From NCBI GenBank assembly GCA_029962745.1, contig CM057158.1:17084743-17148742 (forward strand): 64,000 nt of DNA, given 5' to 3'. Below the pieces are notes generated by a model that saw nothing but the letters and a program-made list of their open reading frames with translations, was not told where the DNA came from and did not search any database. Position 1 is the first letter of the stretch; each line of letters starts with the position of its first letter. Source of the DNA: Echinometra lucunter. Lineage: Eukaryota > Echinodermata > Echinoidea > Camarodonta > Echinometridae. Positions 62,725 through 64,000 of the stretch are shown piece after piece. A program made the translations under genes and the position numbers.

Positions 62725-64000
62725 GTTGGCTCCCATCCGTCTCTTTTATATTTCCGATTTTATTTTTAAAGGCTTTATAAAATTATGAAAAAACTTTGAG
62801 AAAAACGGTTCAATTCAAACGTAGGGGTCATCTGTGTGTACATGTACGTCCTTATCCATACAGGATTCTGCTGCATTCTGCTTCATTAAAAGCAGTGTTA
62901 TTACAGCCCTTGAAAATAAAATCGGAAATATCAAGAGACGGATGGGAACAGGAACGTTACACTACTGTAACCTTTAACATGATTAAAGAGACGACTACGT
63001 AATTACTGTCTTGTCAAACTCTGAAAACAAGTAATTCGGCTTTTGAAAGGGAAGGGGGGAATCACAATATGCTGGAGATTGCATGAAGAATTCCAGTAAA
63101 GTCTGCCGCAGGGCTCGGCTAAGAAAACCAGTGCATGACGGTCACCATCTGCCCAGTTTTAGAAGAGATTTCATTTGTTTATGATTGTCTTGATATTTAT
63201 CATCTTGGTCTTGAACTCGAACATTTTTAAGTGAATGTGAAGCGATTGGTCACGAAGGCAACAAGCATGCTATTTAAAATTGATCTCGAACATTTGAAAG
63301 GGTATATGGAGCGATTGGGCGAGAAGGCAACAAAAAAACTAATTTTACAGATTTTCATGCTATATATTTTCAGAAATAACGAGCTGAACGTGTTTTTTCG
63401 ATATTGTAAAGGAGTTGTCCCTGCATCTCCTTTCTAATATTAACGATTGGTGTACTGCTTTTGAAATGGAATGACTTCGATTCATGCAGACATTTTACTT
63501 GACAATGGCTGCTGTCATTCATAACTCGATGAATGTGTCGTATTCATTACATATTGATCAGAGTGTTCTTTCTCCTTACATCAAGCCCCTTTTAACATTA
63601 CTTGAGCTTTCTATTCACGGAGATATGAATGAGAATTCGAGGCATTTCTTCTCTTGTTCGCTCTGATTTCTTCCTCTGAATGGAATGTTGGTTGGTGCTT
63701 TGACGCTTGACAAGACAAGCAACAGTTATGAATGCCCGCACTTGATTGGTACATTACCTACCCTTGCTCCAGAAATGTCAATAAAATATGATTTTTCTGA
63801 AATGCTTGAAAACGATAACACATTTTGGGTATTGCCACAACCCAGATCGAAGGAGTCGTCACAGGTCAGATCCAAGGGGGAAAAAAAAGGCTGGGAAGAA
63901 TAGACTGAAAATATCGCAGGATGAAAAGAGACGGTGGCATGCTGGGAGAAGACGAATGTTTGCAAGATGCGTAGTTAGGCACTGATTTGTGTCACTAAAA
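62725..64000. other. Right-end spacer
   Basis: It holds a 69-bp tandem duplication (63216-63353) and short open frames with no recognisable domain. If the receptor gene continues rightward, this is intron. Confidence 0.45.
63216..63353 (+). repeat. 69-bp tandem duplication
   Basis: CTCGAACATTTTTAAGTGAATGTGAAGCGATTGG (63216) and CTCGAACATTTGAAAGGGTATATGGAGCGATTGG (63285) start two adjacent units, each going on to a (C)GAAGGCAACAA-type segment. The period is a multiple of three, but the first unit has an in-frame stop, so coding is unlikely. Confidence 0.7.

Noticed and set aside
1..64000. CRISPR arrays, prophage, toxin-antitoxin or other prokaryotic defence systems
   Set aside because: Sequence style, splice signals, SINEs and microsatellites are those of animal nuclear DNA, and no regular short direct repeats with unique spacers occur.
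1..64000. Endogenous retrovirus or LTR retrotransposon
   Set aside because: No long direct terminal repeats, primer-binding sites or gag/pol-like frames were recognised.

Overview
This is a gene-poor, AT-rich window of animal nuclear DNA. Very long (GA)n/(CT)n tracts, poly-C and (TA)n runs, several tRNA-derived SINEs and many fold-back MITEs suggest a marine invertebrate, most likely a sea urchin or other echinoderm. That is a judgement on genome style, not a marker-gene identification. No long open frames, operons, rRNA genes, CRISPR arrays or phage genes are present. Most short open frames are low-complexity translations or lie inside repeats.

One gene is well supported. A plus-strand exon at about 45910-46830 carries the start codon (46068), a signal peptide, an acidic Ser/Thr/Pro-rich stretch and the first half of an extracellular Cache-type ligand domain. 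It matches the ectodomain pattern of the class C receptors GPR158/GPR179 (GPR158 is the metabotropic glycine receptor mGlyR; Drosophila Smog is a relative). The exon ends at a strong phase-1 donor, so the rest lies downstream across a very large intron. A candidate later exon is at 62141-62223; the seven-helix domain would lie beyond the right edge. The leader has a 14-codon uORF followed by an overlapping ATG-TGA start-stop element.

Layout: 1-720, ~160-bp tandem array; 1765-2240, LINE-like 3' tail (minus); 2775-3495, unclassified inverted-repeat element; 3500-7760, microsatellite-rich spacer; 7767-8345 TTAA-flanked MITE abutting a SINE; 10495-10666 SINE; 14997-15556 second MITE of the TTAA family; 15770-16625 large fold-back element; 18879-19133 hAT-like MITE with exact 8-bp target duplication; 19.1-35.7 kb spacer with dense microsatellites and one SINE; 35687-35899 TA-flanked MITE; 40404-40733 and 48588-48910, two copies of a long-inverted-repeat MITE; 42284-42467, inverted copy of the 10.5-kb SINE; 43606-43839, near-perfect palindrome; 45910-46830 receptor exon; 46831 to about 62140, inferred intron with further MITEs; 62469-62724 SINE.

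I found no convincing new biological system. The best leads are the receptor's uORF-bearing leader, the 68-bp perfect-arm palindrome just upstream of it, and four small DNA-transposon groups whose termini and target duplications can be read directly.
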